From the NCBI RefSeq assembly GCF_025961475.1, contig NZ_JAOQNS010000012.1:124001-188000 (forward strand): 64,000 nucleotides of DNA, given 5' to 3'. The stretch comes from Rhodobium gokarnense. GTDB lineage: Bacteria > Pseudomonadota > Alphaproteobacteria > Rhizobiales > Rhodobiaceae. A program made the translations under genes and the position numbers. Below the pieces are notes generated by a model. The model was not told the DNA's origin. It searched no databases and saw nothing but the letters and a program-made list of their open reading frames with translations. The first letter of the stretch is position 1. Each line of letters starts with the position of its first letter. This document shows, in pieces, positions 16,115-26,139 of this stretch.

Positions 16115-18067
16115 TCAGCGCGACATGCGTTCGGCGTCCGGCTCGTGGGCCGCATCGCGGTCGCGATCCCGGTCCGGATCGGCCTCCTCGCCGGCCTTGG
16201 CGAGGGCATATTCCTCTTCCTGGGCGATCCGCAGCCGCTCCTCGGCCTCGTCGGCCTCGCGCTGGCGCTCCCACATGGAGGCGTAGAGCCCGTTCTTGTC
16301 GAGGAGCGCGCCGTGGGTGCCGCGTTCGACGATCGTTCCAGCTTCAAGGACGACGATCTCGTCGGCGCCGACCACGGTCGACAGGCGGTGGGCGATGACG
16401 AGGCTGGTGCGGCCGCGCGAGACGGTGTCGAGCGCCGCCTGGATTTCCCGTTCGGTGTGGGTGTCGAGCGCGGACGTGGCCTCATCAAGGACCAGGATCG
16501 GCGGCGCCTTCAAGATGGTGCGGGCGATGGCCACGCGCTGCTTCTCGCCGCCGGAAAGCTTCAGGCCGCGCTCGCCGACCTCGGTGTCGAAGCCCTGCGG
16601 CAGGGTCTCGATGAAGCCGGCGATCTGGGCCATCCGCGCGGCCTCGTGCACCTCTTCCTCGGTGGCATTGGCGCGGCCGTAGCGGATGTTGTAGCTGATG
16701 GTGTCGTTGAAGAGGACGGTGTCCTGGGGGACCATGCCGATGGCGGCCCTGAGGCTCGCCTGGTGCACGTCGCGCAGGTCCTGATCGTCGATCAGGATGG
16801 CGCCGCCGGTGACGTCATAGAAGCGGAACAGCAGCCGGGAAATGGTCGACTTGCCGGCGCCGGATGGGCCGACGATCGCCACCGTCTTGCCGGGCGGCAC
16901 CTCGAACGAGACGTTCTTCAGGATCGGCCGCTCGGGATCGTAGTGGAACGAGACGTTCTCGAAGCGGATGGCGCCGGCGGCAACATTCAGGTCCGGCGCG
17001 CCCGGCTTGTCGACGATCTCCGGGGCGACGCCGAGGAGATTGAACATCTCCTCGATGTCGGTGAGTCCCTGCTTGATCTCGCGATAGACCGTACCGATGA
17101 AGTTGAGCGGCATGAAGAGCTGGATCAACAGGGCGTTGATCATGACGAAGTCGCCGACCGTCTGGGTGCCGTTAAGGACGGCGAGCGCCGACAGCACCAT
17201 GCAGATGACCATGCCGGTGGTGTAGATCACCGACTGGCCGGCATTCAGCCAGGCGAGCGAGGTCAGCGTCTTCACCGCGGCCGTCTCGTAGCCGGACATG
17301 GAGCGGTCGAAGCGGTCGGATTCCAGCTTCTCGTTATTGAAATACTTGACCGTTTCGAAATTGAGCAGGGAGTCGATCGCCTTGGAGTTGGCGTCGGTGT
17401 CGGACTCATTCATCTCGCGCCGGATGGCGATCCGCCAGTCGGAGGCGCGGATGGTGAAATAGATGTAGATAGCCACCATCACGGCGATCACGGCGACATA
17501 GGAGACCGAGAACTGATAGGCGATGACGGCCGCCATCAGCGTCAGTTCCAGGATCGTCGGCAGGGTGTTGAGGATGGTGAAGCGGACGATGACCTCGATG
17601 CCCTTGATGCCGCGCTCGATGACCCGCGACAGGCCGCCGGTGCGGCGCTGCAGGTGGAAGCGCAGGCTGAGCTGGTGCATGTGCACGAAGGTCTCGTTGG
17701 CGAGCCGGCGCACCGCGTGCTGGCCGACCTTGGCAAAGACCGCGTCGCGAAGCTGGTTGAAGCCGATCATCATGATGCGGCCGACGCCGTAGGCGACGAC
17801 CAGCATCACCGGCACGGCGAGAAGGCTCGCAGTCTCGCCGCCGGCCTTTCCGAGGGCGTCCGTCGCCCATTTGTAGCTGTAGGGCACCAGCACGGTGATG
17901 ATCTTGGCCATCACCAGGAAGACGATCGCGATCAGCACCCGGGCCTTCAGGTCGGAGCGGGAGTGCGGCCAGATATAGGGCCACAGGTTGCGCACGGTGC
18001 GCACGGCCGATTCCGGGGCGGCGTTGGCGCTGTTGGTGCGCCGTGTGCTTGAGGCGGCCATGGTCAT
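16115..18067 (-). CDS. Atm1-type ABC half-transporter
   Basis: 650-residue fused membrane/ATPase half-transporter expected to act as a homodimer. Six membrane helices between about residues 45 and 330, with the Atm1-family stretch [18 protein letters not shown]. ATPase motifs: Walker [10 protein letters not shown] (400-408), signature LSGGEKQR (504-511), Walker B ILVLDEAT (524-531), H-loop His560. The tail is highly charged ([11 protein letters not shown]). Bacterial Atm1 relatives export glutathione conjugates and metal-glutathione species. ATG 18067 lies after AGGGGG and is preferred to an upstream in-frame start. Likely first gene of the strand run leading into psd-pssA. Confidence 0.93.
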   Translation of the reverse strand: MTMAASSTRRTNSANAAPESAVRTVRNLWPYIWPHSRSDLKARVLIAIVFLVMAKIITVLVPYSYKWATDALGKAGGETASLLAVPVMLVVAYGVGRIMMIGFNQLRDAVFAKVGQHAVRRLANETFVHMHQLSLRFHLQRRTGGLSRVIERGIKGIEVIVRFTILNTLPTILELTLMAAVIAYQFSVSYVAVIAVMVAIYIYFTIRASDWRIAIRREMNESDTDANSKAIDSLLNFETVKYFNNEKLESDRFDRSMSGYETAAVKTLTSLAWLNAGQSVIYTTGMVICMVLSALAVLNGTQTVGDFVMINALLIQLFMPLNFIGTVYREIKQGLTDIEEMFNLLGVAPEIVDKPGAPDLNVAAGAIRFENVSFHYDPERPILKNVSFEVPPGKTVAIVGPSGAGKSTISRLLFRFYDVTGGAILIDDQDLRDVHQASLRAAIGMVPQDTVLFNDTISYNIRYGRANATEEEVHEAARMAQIAGFIETLPQGFDTEVGERGLKLSGGEKQRVAIARTILKAPPILVLDEATSALDTHTEREIQAALDTVSRGRTSLVIAHRLSTVVGADEIVVLEAGTIVERGTHGALLDKNGLYASMWERQREADEAEERLRIAQEEEYALAKAGEEADPDRDRDRDAAHEPDAERMSR

Positions 18068-18386
18068 GCCGACGGCCCCCTCGAACCGGACGCCAAACGG
18101 GCGGGGAAAAAGCGGGACAACGCCGGGCGCGCTAGCGGCGACCGGCCGCGGGTGTCGCGGAAAATAGGGTTCAAACTGGAGGCCTCGCAGAGGTGACAAA
18201 GCGGCGGGCCACCAGGCGCCGCCGCTCTGCCGAGGTGTTTCGGCGCCCGGCCCGCTTCACTTTCAGCGTTCGGACCCGCGCCGGGAGAGCTTCATATTCA
18301 ACAGCCCTGAACTATGCCGGCGCGCGGAAAAATCAAGCACGCACAGGCGCGCATGCTCCGCCGTCAGACCGCCAGGGCGGGTCGGA
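18068..18386. other. Noncoding spacer
   Basis: About 320 bases between the ABC transporter start and the end of the LysM gene. Presumed promoter of the transporter; no gene, repeat or clear hairpin with a T-run is visible. Confidence 0.4.
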
Positions 18387-19748
18387 TCAGTTGGTGCTCC
18401 AGCCGACGTCGCCTTCCGGAACCATGAAGACCTGGCCCGGATAGATCAGGTCCGGATTGCGGATCTGTTCCTTGTTGGCGGCGTAGATGGTGGTGTAGCG
18501 CACGCCCTCGCCGTAGCGCCGGCGGGAGATGCGCCAGAGATTGTCGCCCTTGCGGATGATGACGGAAGGCACCTTGGCGATCGTGATGCTGCCGGCGTCC
18601 CCTTCCGTGCCGCCGGAGGCGATTTCCAGCGGCGTCAGCACGACGGCGTTCTCGTCCTTCTGGAACGGCACCTCGGCGCGGGCGACGACCGTGCCGGCCT
18701 CGTCGGCGACCTGATCGGCGCGGACCCGGTGCTGGCCGGTGGCGAGATCCTTCGGCGCCTCCAGCAGCCAGCGGCCATCGGCATTGGCCTTGGCCGTGCC
18801 GACGAACTCGTCCTCCACATAGACCCGCACATCGGCGTCGGGCTCGGCGGCGCCGGCGACGAACAGCCTGCCGCGCTCGGTCTCCACCGCTTCGACGGTG
18901 ACGGTCTTGGCCGACGCACCTGCAACGCTTGCCGGTGCCTCAGGCGTGTCAGCCGGTTCGGCAAGTGCGATCTGCGGCGCGGACGGTTGCTCTGCCGCGC
19001 CGGACGGCGCGGCCTCCCCCGTCGTGGGTTCGGCGCTCGCGGCCTCCTGCCCGGCCGGCTCCGCGGGCGCAGCCGGCTCGGCCGCCGCCACCTCGGTGCC
19101 GGGTTTTGCCTTCGGCTTCTGCAGCACGCGGGCGGGCTCGCCGGGCTTGCTCATGACGACCAGCAGCTCCTCGGCGTCGTCCTCGGGGATCGACACGGCG
19201 ATGCGGTCGTCGGATTCGGTCTCCTCCGGGTCGTCCTCGGATTTCTTTGAGGAAGCGGAGAGGTCGTGGTCGCCGGGCTCAAGCGGTTTTTCCAGAACCA
19301 TCGACCAGGCGCCGGTCGGGTCGGCGACGGTCTTGCCGACGACGGTGCCGTTGGAGAGGACCGCGACAATGGCGCCGGGCTCCGACTGGCCGGCGACGAC
19401 GGCATCGCCGGTCGGCTCGACGCGGACGATGTCGAAGCTCGGCTTCTTCTTCGGCGGCGATGCGGCGGGCGTCTCGGCGGTCTTTGCGTCCGGCTCCGGC
19501 GCGCGCGCCTCGGTGATGGTCCCCTTCGCCGCGCCCGTATCGGCCGGCGCGGCCTTTTGCGGCGCCTCGGCGGTCTTGCCGCTGCCCGGGGTGGCGGTGC
19601 CCGCATCGGAGGTGAGCGGGGCCGGCGTCGTCTGCGGGCTTCCGGTCAGGCGGTCGATATCGATGACGCCGGTGGCGACCAGCGCGCCGACGGTTGCCGC
19701 CGTGCCGCCGACGGCGATCGCGGACCAGATCAGGGCAATTTTCGACAT
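18387..19748 (-). CDS. LysM domain protein with Ig-like repeats
   Basis: 453 residues. An N-terminal membrane anchor/signal (residues 4-28) is followed by a long Ala/Pro/Glu-rich linker, an Ig-like module (FDIVRVEPTGDAVVAGQSEPGAI, about 105-175), another low-complexity stretch, a second Ig-like module (about 290-360) and a C-terminal LysM domain (IRKGDNLWRISRRRYGEG ... NPDLIYPGQVFMVP, about 398-445). LysM binds peptidoglycan, so the protein probably sits at the inner membrane and reaches into the cell wall. This architecture is common in Rhizobiales; exact role unknown. Monocistronic. Confidence 0.9.
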   Translation of the reverse strand: MSKIALIWSAIAVGGTAATVGALVATGVIDIDRLTGSPQTTPAPLTSDAGTATPGSGKTAEAPQKAAPADTGAAKGTITEARAPEPDAKTAETPAASPPKKKPSFDIVRVEPTGDAVVAGQSEPGAIVAVLSNGTVVGKTVADPTGAWSMVLEKPLEPGDHDLSASSKKSEDDPEETESDDRIAVSIPEDDAEELLVVMSKPGEPARVLQKPKAKPGTEVAAAEPAAPAEPAGQEAASAEPTTGEAAPSGAAEQPSAPQIALAEPADTPEAPASVAGASAKTVTVEAVETERGRLFVAGAAEPDADVRVYVEDEFVGTAKANADGRWLLEAPKDLATGQHRVRADQVADEAGTVVARAEVPFQKDENAVVLTPLEIASGGTEGDAGSITIAKVPSVIIRKGDNLWRISRRRYGEGVRYTTIYAANKEQIRNPDLIYPGQVFMVPEGDVGWSTN

Positions 19749-19981
19749 CGGAGTTCCGTTGGTTGGCGCGCCGCCGGCACCCGTCCCGGCCGATCCTTCA
19801 TCCGATCGCCGGGGTCGCCGACAGCGGCGCGAATCGTTGTCGCTTCGGCGAAGTCGGTCTCCCCTTGATCGATAAACCGGAAATCTGCCGATCGCAAGGC
19901 ACGGCGCAGTATGCTAGGGCCGTCGCAGCGCGCGGAACGAGCCCCTTGACGGCGCACCGAGCGGGTGCGAAGGGACGTTTC

Positions 19982-20593
19982 ATGGCCGAGATTCGAAGCA
20001 TATGCGTCTATTGCGGGTCCGCCGACGGCGTCAACCGCAGCTTTCACCATGCCGCGACCGAGCTCGGCCGGCTGTTCGCCGAGGCCGGCATCCGCCTCGT
20101 CTATGGCGGCGGCTCGATCGGCCTGATGGGCGCGGTCGCCAAGTCCGTGATCGCCAATGGCGGTGCGGTCACCGGCATCATCCCGGAATTCCTCAACAAG
20201 CGCGAGATCATGCTGGATGCGGTCGACGAGCTCATCGTCACCGCCGACATGCACGAGCGCAAGCGGCTGATGTTCGAGCGGTCCGAGGCGTTCGTGGCGC
20301 TGCCCGGCGGTATCGGCACCCTGGAGGAGGTCGTCGAAATGATGACCTGGGCCCAGCTCGGCCAGCACGAGAAGCCGGTTCTGCTCGCCAATATCGGCGG
20401 CTTCTGGGACCCGCTGATCGACCTTTTGGCGCACATGAAGGCCGCCGCCTTCATCCGCCCGCCCTACAATGTCGGCTACCTCGTCGCCGACCATGTCGCC
20501 GACATCGTTCCGCGGCTCGCCGAGGCCGTGCGCGAGACGCCCCAGGCGGCCCTCGACCGGGCCGGCGATCCGGACGCGATCAAGAGGTTGTAA
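19982..20593 (+). CDS. LOG family protein (cytokinin riboside 5'-monophosphate phosphoribohydrolase type)
   Basis: 203 residues. Rossmann-like fold with ICVYCGSADG at the start, LVYGGGSIGLMGAVA (39-53) and the catalytic PGGIGTLEE motif (108-116), plus the conserved MHERKRLMFE segment. LOG proteins hydrolyse nucleoside 5'-monophosphates to base and ribose-5-phosphate; bacterial members act on AMP or cytokinin nucleotides. ATG 19982 is chosen because the family alignment begins there. Divergent from the LysM gene; followed by an R1 repeat. Confidence 0.93.
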   Translation: MAEIRSICVYCGSADGVNRSFHHAATELGRLFAEAGIRLVYGGGSIGLMGAVAKSVIANGGAVTGIIPEFLNKREIMLDAVDELIVTADMHERKRLMFERSEAFVALPGGIGTLEEVVEMMTWAQLGQHEKPVLLANIGGFWDPLIDLLAHMKAAAFIRPPYNVGYLVADHVADIVPRLAEAVRETPQAALDRAGDPDAIKRL

Positions 20594-20618
20594 GGGCGCC
20601 CTCCGTTACATCGCCCTT

Positions 20619-20803
20619 CACTCTCCCGTCACCCCGGGCGGGGCGAGGCCTCGACCCGGGGCCTATTGCCCGCCTCACCACGGTGTGCCATCTCGATTTG
20701 TCACCTGACCGTCAATCGCGCCACGGCCTCTTGTTCCCGACGACCGGCATACCGCGTTGACGGGGGCAATAGGCCCGGCTCAAGGCCGGGGTGACGGCTG
20801 AGT
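20619..20803. repeat. Palindromic intergenic repeat, family R1 copy B
   Basis: Left end CACTCTCCCGTCACCCCGGG, right end GGCCGGGGTGACGG. It shares GGCATACCGCGTTGA and GGGGCAATAGGCCC with the copies at 36.7 and 45.3 kb. Ends are less perfect than copy A. Noncoding; lies between the LOG gene and rarD. Confidence 0.75.
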
Positions 20804-20856
20804 GGTGGGCGAGCGGGAGAGTACGAAGTTCCAAAGCGCCTGCTGCCGGCGCCATG

Positions 20857-20899
20857 TGGATCGCCGCGTCGGCCTGTCGGCCTCCTCGCGATGACGGCA
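20857..20899. repeat. Short repeat, family R3 half-copy
   Basis: GGATCGCCGCGTCGGCCTG and the following TCGGCCTCCTCGCGATGAC match the left half of the palindromic element at 47412-47490. This type of sequence (ending ATTGCGAGCGGAGCG in full copies) is a common dispersed palindrome in proteobacteria. Confidence 0.6.
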
Positions 20900-20928
20900 G
20901 AGTTACCGAAGAAACCACATCGCCCCAT

Positions 20929-21858
20929 TCACACCGTCTTGACCGGCTCCGGCGGCCTTCTCTTGCGCCAGGACGCAAGCGTGAAAACCGCAAGGGCGAC
21001 CCAGATCAGGGCAAAACTCGCAAACCGCTCCGGCGACAGCGGCTCGCCATAGACGAGGACGGCGAGCGCGAACTGGATCGAGGGCGCCAGATATTGCAGG
21101 AGGCCGACCACCGTCAGGGTCAGCCGGCGGGCGGCAAAGGCAAAGAGGATCAACGGCAGCGAGGTGACGATGCCGGTACCGAGGAGCAGTGCCACGTCCA
21201 CCGGACTGTCGGTGAAATGGCCCGTGCCGGTCGCCTCCAGCCAGACGACATAGGCGATGCCGACGGGCAGGATCAGCATTGTCTCGATGAAAAGGCCCGG
21301 CGAGGCGCCGACCGGGGTCAGCTTGCGGACATAGCCATAGGCGGCGAAGGAGCAGGCGAGGAACAGCGAAATCCACGGGAAGCCATGCAGCGTCGTTGCC
21401 TGAATGACGATGGCAACGACGGCAAGGCCGATGGCGATGCGCTGGCCAGTGGAGAGCCGCTCGCCGAGCAGCAGGAAGCCGATCATTACCGAGACCAGCG
21501 GATTGATGAAATAGCCGAAGCTGACCGCCAGCACCTGATTCTGGGCGATCGCCCAGACGAAGACCAGCCAGTTGATGCCGATGATCGAGGCCGAGAGCAA
21601 CAGGCGCAGCAGGACCCGCCGGTCGCGCAGCGCCAGCAAGACCTCGCCCACACGCCCGAAGGCGACGAGGAACAGACCGACGAAGAAAACCGTCCAGACG
21701 ATGCGGTGGGCGATCACCTCGCTGGCCGGCACATGGGCCAGCCATTTGTAGAAGATGATCGAAAAGCCCCACAGCACATAGGCAGTCACGCCGGACATGA
21801 ATCCGGCGCGAATGCTGTCTGCCTCGCTGCCCGGCGCTCCCGCCGTGCCGACCGCCAC
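20929..21858 (-). CDS. rarD: RarD/EamA family transporter
   Basis: 309 residues with ten predicted membrane helices in two EamA halves. RarD landmarks: AYVLWGFSIIFYKWLAHVPASEVIAHRIVWT at the start, SFGYFINPLVSVMIGFLLLGERL and GLLQYLAPSIQFALAVLVYGE. RarD proteins were linked to chloramphenicol sensitivity; the transported compound is unknown. The GTG at 21858 is preferred because it lies 4 bases after the cimA stop and supplies the short hydrophilic lead normal for RarD; ATG 21798 would cut into it. Co-transcribed with cimA. Confidence 0.88.
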   Translation of the reverse strand: MAVGTAGAPGSEADSIRAGFMSGVTAYVLWGFSIIFYKWLAHVPASEVIAHRIVWTVFFVGLFLVAFGRVGEVLLALRDRRVLLRLLLSASIIGINWLVFVWAIAQNQVLAVSFGYFINPLVSVMIGFLLLGERLSTGQRIAIGLAVVAIVIQATTLHGFPWISLFLACSFAAYGYVRKLTPVGASPGLFIETMLILPVGIAYVVWLEATGTGHFTDSPVDVALLLGTGIVTSLPLILFAFAARRLTLTVVGLLQYLAPSIQFALAVLVYGEPLSPERFASFALIWVALAVFTLASWRKRRPPEPVKTV

Positions 21859-21862
21859 CGGG

Positions 21863-23497
21863 TTAGGCCGAGGCGGCGATCGGACGGACCTCGCCCCTGG
21901 TCTTCTGGATGAGCTGGTAGACGACGGAGTCCACCAGCGCCTGGAACGAGGCATCGACGATGTTCGACGAGACGCCGACCGTGAACCAGCGATCGCCGGT
22001 GCCGTTGTCGCGGCTTTCGATGAGGACGCGGGTGACGGCGCCGGTGCCTCCGTTGAGGATACGGACCTTGAAGTCGACCAGTTCCAGGTCCTCGATCAGC
22101 GGCTGGTAGGGCCCGAGGTCCTTGCGCAGCGCGATGTCGAGGGCGTTGACGGGACCGTTGCCTTCGGCCACCGACATGAACAGCCGATCGCCGACCTCCA
22201 CCTTTACCACGGCCTCCGAGACGGTGATCAGCTCGCCGATGGCATTGAAGCGGCGCTCGACCATGACGCGGAAGCTCTTGATGTCGAAGAATTTCGGCAC
22301 CTCGCCGAGGACCCGGCGGGCGAGCAGCTCGAAGGACGCATCGGCCGCCTCATAGGCATAGCCGGTGGACTCGCGCTCCTTGACGATGCGCAGGAGCTCA
22401 TCGAGGCGGCGGTCGCTCTTGTCGACGGCGATGCCGAGGCGTTCCAGTTCGGCCAGAAGGTTCGACTTGCCGGCCTGGTCGGAGACCAGAACGCGGCGCT
22501 TGTTGCCGACCGTCGACGGCTCCACATGCTCGTAGGTCTTGGGGTCCTTCAGCAGCGCGGAGGCGTGGATGCCGGCCTTGGTGGCAAAGGCCGACGAGCC
22601 GACGTAAGGAGCGTGGCGGTCCGGCGCCCGGTTCAGCATCTCGTCGAAGACGTGGGAGACGTTGGTGAGGTCGGCGAGCGCGGCATCCGTGATGCCGGTC
22701 TCGAAGCGGTCGGCATATTCCGGCTTCAGCTTCAGGGTCGGGATCAGCGAGGTGAGGTTCGCGTTGCCGCAGCGCTCGCCGAGGCCGTTGAGGGTGCCCT
22801 GGATCTGGCGAACGCCGGCGCGCACGGCGGCCAGCGAATTGGCGACGGCCTGCTCCGTGTCATTGTGGGCGTGGATGCCGAGATGGTCGCCGGGGATGTG
22901 CTCGATGACGGTCGTCACGATCTCCTCGACCTCGTGAGGCAGCGTGCCGCCATTGGTGTCGCACAGGACGACCCAGCGGGCGCCGGCCTCATAGGCCGCC
23001 CTGGCGCAGGCGATGGCATAGTCCGGATTGGCCTTGTAGCCGTCGAAGAAGTGCTCGCAGTCGACCAGCGCCTCCTTGCCAACCTCGATCGCAGCTTCCA
23101 CGGACTGGCGGATGCCCTCCAGGTTCTCCTCGTTGGTGGTGCCGAGGGCGACCTTGACGTGGTAGTCCCAGGATTTCGCCACGTAGCAGATGGCATCGGA
23201 CTTGGCATCGAGGAGGAGCCGGAGGCCCGGATCGTTGGAGACCGAGCGGCCGGCGCGCTTGGTCATGCCGAAGGCGGTGAAGGCCGCCTTTTTCGTGCGC
23301 TTTTTCTCAAAGAACGCGGTGTCGGTCGGGTTGGCGCCCGGATAGCCGCCCTCCACATAGTCGACGCCGACGCGCTCCAGGAGCTCTGAGATGGCGATCT
23401 TGTCTTCCAGCGAAAAGTCGATGCCGTTGGTCTGTGCGCCGTCCCTCAGGGTGGTGTCGAAGAGGTAGAGGCGTTCCTTGGTCGCTTGGCTGGTCAT
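21863..23497 (-). CDS. cimA: Citramalate synthase
   Basis: Condenses pyruvate and acetyl-CoA to (R)-citramalate, entering isoleucine synthesis without threonine. 544 residues. N-terminal TIM barrel: LYLFDTTLRDGAQTNG, the metal ligands in GIHAHNDT (about residues 213-220) and GTLNGLGERCGNANL. The C-terminal LeuA-dimer-type regulatory domain (about 400-540) would bind the feedback inhibitor. Length and the KERLYLFDTTLRDGAQ opening fit CimA rather than 2-isopropylmalate or homocitrate synthase. Upstream member of an operon with rarD; the GFA gene stops 3 bases before its start. Confidence 0.92.
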   Translation of the reverse strand: MTSQATKERLYLFDTTLRDGAQTNGIDFSLEDKIAISELLERVGVDYVEGGYPGANPTDTAFFEKKRTKKAAFTAFGMTKRAGRSVSNDPGLRLLLDAKSDAICYVAKSWDYHVKVALGTTNEENLEGIRQSVEAAIEVGKEALVDCEHFFDGYKANPDYAIACARAAYEAGARWVVLCDTNGGTLPHEVEEIVTTVIEHIPGDHLGIHAHNDTEQAVANSLAAVRAGVRQIQGTLNGLGERCGNANLTSLIPTLKLKPEYADRFETGITDAALADLTNVSHVFDEMLNRAPDRHAPYVGSSAFATKAGIHASALLKDPKTYEHVEPSTVGNKRRVLVSDQAGKSNLLAELERLGIAVDKSDRRLDELLRIVKERESTGYAYEAADASFELLARRVLGEVPKFFDIKSFRVMVERRFNAIGELITVSEAVVKVEVGDRLFMSVAEGNGPVNALDIALRKDLGPYQPLIEDLELVDFKVRILNGGTGAVTRVLIESRDNGTGDRWFTVGVSSNIVDASFQALVDSVVYQLIQKTRGEVRPIAASA

Positions 23498-23500
23498 GTC

Positions 23501-24010
23501 CTAGTCCTTCTGACCTTCGGTCCCGTTCGCAGGGGGCGTCCAGGTCTCGGTATCCCGGTCGGGATGCTGGTAACTCGTCACTGTGTCGAGGAACGGGGCT
23601 GCTTCCCTATCGTCCTCGGTGCGCCTTTCGGGCAGCGCGGGAATCCCGTCGACAAAGGGCAGCTTTGCCTCGATGCCGAACTGAACGGTCGGCATAATTT
23701 CAACCGGACGGTCGAAGGCGCCGATCGCAAGCGCCAGGCCGTCCGGGGCCTCATAGGTGAGCGGCGTGCCGCAGTCGGGGCAAAAGCCGCGGGTGGCGTG
23801 GTTGGAGCTCCGGAAGCGCTTCGGCTGCCCCCTCGTCCAGGTGACGCGGTCCGCATCGACGCTGACGAGCGGGGCGTAGAAATGGCCGAACGCCTTCTGG
23901 CACATGCGGCAATGGCAGATCGAGGCCTCGCCGAGCGGACTGTCGACGCGGAACCGCACGGCGCCGCACTGGCAGCCGCCCGTCGAGGTATTTTCCGCGT
24001 TCTGGCTCAT
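23501..24010 (-). CDS. GFA family protein (CENP-V/GFA zinc fold)
   Basis: 169 residues. All zinc-binding cysteines of the GFA fold are present: Cys13/15 (GGCQCGAVRF), Cys32/34/37 (CHCRMC) and Cys77/80 (CPDC). GFA proteins are named after a glutathione-dependent formaldehyde-activating enzyme, but most have no proven reaction and may bind glutathione adducts. The tail after about residue 120 is proline-rich and ends GTEGQKD. The start ATG 24010 follows from the fold. Part of the same-strand run cysS-VOC-GFA-cimA-rarD. A second GFA paralogue lies at 38.0 kb. Confidence 0.9.
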   Translation of the reverse strand: MSQNAENTSTGGCQCGAVRFRVDSPLGEASICHCRMCQKAFGHFYAPLVSVDADRVTWTRGQPKRFRSSNHATRGFCPDCGTPLTYEAPDGLALAIGAFDRPVEIMPTVQFGIEAKLPFVDGIPALPERRTEDDREAAPFLDTVTSYQHPDRDTETWTPPANGTEGQKD

Positions 24011-24032
24011 CGTTTCGGTCTTTCGTCGGCGC

Positions 24033-24431
24033 TCACTCGGGCGCGTGGCACACGGCTTCGATGTTGTGCCCCTCCGGGTCGAGGACGAAGGCGCCGTAGT
24101 AGTTCGGGTGGTAGTGGAGCCGGAGGCCCGGCGCGCCGTTGTCGGTGCCGCCGGCGGCCAGAGCCGCTTCATAGAAGGCGTCGACCAGGGCACGGCTCTC
24201 CGCGCCGAAGGCGATGTGCTGGATCGGCGTCTGCCGGCCGGTTCCCATCAGCCAGAAGAACGGCTTGCCGTCGACGCCGAGGCCGGCGCCATCGAAGGAG
24301 CCGGTCATTTCCGCGGTCACTTCCATGGCCAGCGAAAAGCCGAGCGGAGCGAGCGCTTGCGCATAGAACGCCTTGGCGCGCTCGTAGTCGGCAACGTTCA
24401 GCGAGATGTGGTCGATCACGTGGTGGCTCAT
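24033..24431 (-). CDS. VOC family (glyoxalase-like) protein
   Basis: 132 residues, two beta-alpha-beta-beta-beta modules. It begins [28 protein letters not shown], the classic VOC opening with the metal-ligand histidine (His8), and ends [16 protein letters not shown], with the second-half glutamate. [19 protein letters not shown] supplies another ligand histidine. The closest general class is glyoxalase/bleomycin-resistance-like; substrate unknown. Its ATG overlaps the cysS stop (ATGA), so it is translationally coupled to cysS. Confidence 0.92.
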   Translation of the reverse strand: MSHHVIDHISLNVADYERAKAFYAQALAPLGFSLAMEVTAEMTGSFDGAGLGVDGKPFFWLMGTGRQTPIQHIAFGAESRALVDAFYEAALAAGGTDNGAPGLRLHYHPNYYGAFVLDPEGHNIEAVCHAPE

Positions 24432-25807
24432 CGCCGTACCTCCCAGGTGGTTCCCTCCGGCCCGTCCTTGAGGACGATGCCGCTTGCGGCAAGGTCGTCG
24501 CGGATGCGGTCGGCCTCGGCAAAGTCTTTCCCGGCGCGCGCCGTCCGGCGGGCCTCGATGAGGCGCTCGATTTCGCTTGCATCGACCTCCGGCTCGGCGG
24601 CGGTGCGGGCGGTCCAGTCGCTCGCGGTCTCTTCCAGAAGGCCGATGAGGTTGGCGCTTGCCTTCAGGGACGCCGCCCCCTCCCCGCCCTTTGCCGCGGC
24701 GCGAAGGCCATGGAGCGCGGCGATCGCCTTCGGCGTGTTGAGGTCGTCGGAGAGCGCGGCAACGACCTCCGCGTCGGGCTCGGCCGCCGGAGCGGCATCG
24801 CCGATAGCATCGTACCACCCATCGAGGATCTTTGCCGTCTCGGTGAGCCCCTTTGCCGTCCAGTCGATGGGCTGGCGATAGTGCGTACGCAGCATGTTGA
24901 GGCGCAGGACCTCGCCGGGCCAGTCCTTCAACAGGTCGTGGATGGTGATGAAGTTGCCCAGCGACTTCGACATCTTCTCGCCTTCGACCTGCAGGAAGCC
25001 GTTGTGGAGCCAGTAATTGGCCATCACGTCGGTGCCGTGGCAGCAGCGCGACTGGGCGATCTCGTTCTCATGGTGCGGGAACTGCAGGTCGATGCCGCCG
25101 CCATGGATGTCGAATTCCTTGCCGAGATGCTTCCAGCTCATCGCCGAGCATTCCAGGTGCCAGCCCGGACGGCCGCGGCCCCAGGGGCTGTCCCAGCCGG
25201 GCTCGCCGTCCGCCGACGGCTTCCACAGGACGAAGTCCATGGCGTCCTTCTTGTAGGGCGCGACCTCGACCCGGGCACCGGCCTGCATCTCATCGAGGGA
25301 CCGCCGCGACAGCCGCCCGTAATCGTCCATGGACGGCACGTCGAAGAGGACATGGCCGTCGGCGGCGTAGGCGTGGCCGTTTTCCACCAGCTTCTCGACC
25401 ATCGCGATCATTTCCGCGATGTGCTCCGTCGCCCGTGGCTCGACGGTCGGCCGCAGCACGTTGAGGGCGTCGATGTCCTCGTGGTAGACGCGCGCGGTCT
25501 CTTCGGTCAACTCGCGGATGGAGATGCCGCGTTCGGCGGCGCGGGCGTTGATCTTGTCGTCGACGTCGGTGATGTTGCGCACATAGGTGACGTGGTCGGC
25601 GCCATAGAGGTACCGCAAGAGCCGGAAAAGGACGTCGAAGACGATGGCCGGGCGCGCATTGCCGATATGGGCGAAGTCGTAGACCGTCGGCCCGCAGACA
25701 TACATGCGCACATTCGCCGGATCGATCGGCGAAAACGCTTCCTTTTCCCGGCTCAACGTATTGTAGAGCTTCAGGCTCCTGGCGCCGGTATTGTGCCCGT
25801 CTGGCAT
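24428..25807 (-). CDS. cysS: Cysteinyl-tRNA synthetase
   Basis: Class I synthetase charging tRNA-Cys. 459 residues, complete. HIGH motif as HIGN (47-50), KMSKS intact (KMSKSLGN), zinc ligands including Cys38 (VCGPTVYD) and the GWHLECSAM and HHENE segments. The C-terminal anticodon-binding region ends WEVRR. First gene of a tightly packed minus-strand run through rarD. Housekeeping gene; no unusual features. Confidence 0.97.
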   Translation of the reverse strand: MPDGHNTGARSLKLYNTLSREKEAFSPIDPANVRMYVCGPTVYDFAHIGNARPAIVFDVLFRLLRYLYGADHVTYVRNITDVDDKINARAAERGISIRELTEETARVYHEDIDALNVLRPTVEPRATEHIAEMIAMVEKLVENGHAYAADGHVLFDVPSMDDYGRLSRRSLDEMQAGARVEVAPYKKDAMDFVLWKPSADGEPGWDSPWGRGRPGWHLECSAMSWKHLGKEFDIHGGGIDLQFPHHENEIAQSRCCHGTDVMANYWLHNGFLQVEGEKMSKSLGNFITIHDLLKDWPGEVLRLNMLRTHYRQPIDWTAKGLTETAKILDGWYDAIGDAAPAAEPDAEVVAALSDDLNTPKAIAALHGLRAAAKGGEGAASLKASANLIGLLEETASDWTARTAAEPEVDASEIERLIEARRTARAGKDFAEADRIRDDLAASGIVLKDGPEGTTWEVRR

Positions 25808-26028
25808 GACTCACCCCTTGCCGGCTGACCGGGGCGTTCGCTTTTCGTCATGGAGTCGAAGGAACGGCCGCAGCCAGCGTGATCGCTAGCCGTCGATAAT
25901 CTTGCAGATAATGCAGGTCGCCGAAGTCGGCGTGGCCGTGTTCATAGCCATCGTTTTGCCGATTTCGCGGTCAAGGTCAAGGCGCAATTGCCGCAGTGTC
26001 ACCTTTGGTCGCTCCGTGGCACTAATAC

Positions 26029-26043
26029 TTAACGTGGTGTTAA
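26029..26043. promoter_or_regulatory. CtrA-type binding site TTAA-N7-TTAA
   Basis: TTAACGTGGTGTTAA is an exact match to the full CtrA consensus of alphaproteobacteria (TTAA, seven bases, TTAA). It lies 97 bases before the ATG of the small membrane protein gene, a plausible promoter position. The rest of 25808-26139 shows no gene; the cysS promoter lies on the other side. Confidence 0.6.
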
Positions 26044-26139
26044 CTGCCATGAACGATTCCTGAATGGCGATCTCAGCGCGAATTCAGGCGCGGTGCGCTA
26101 TCCCTTCCGGCGTTCACTGCGTATCAGGAGGTCCAGCAG

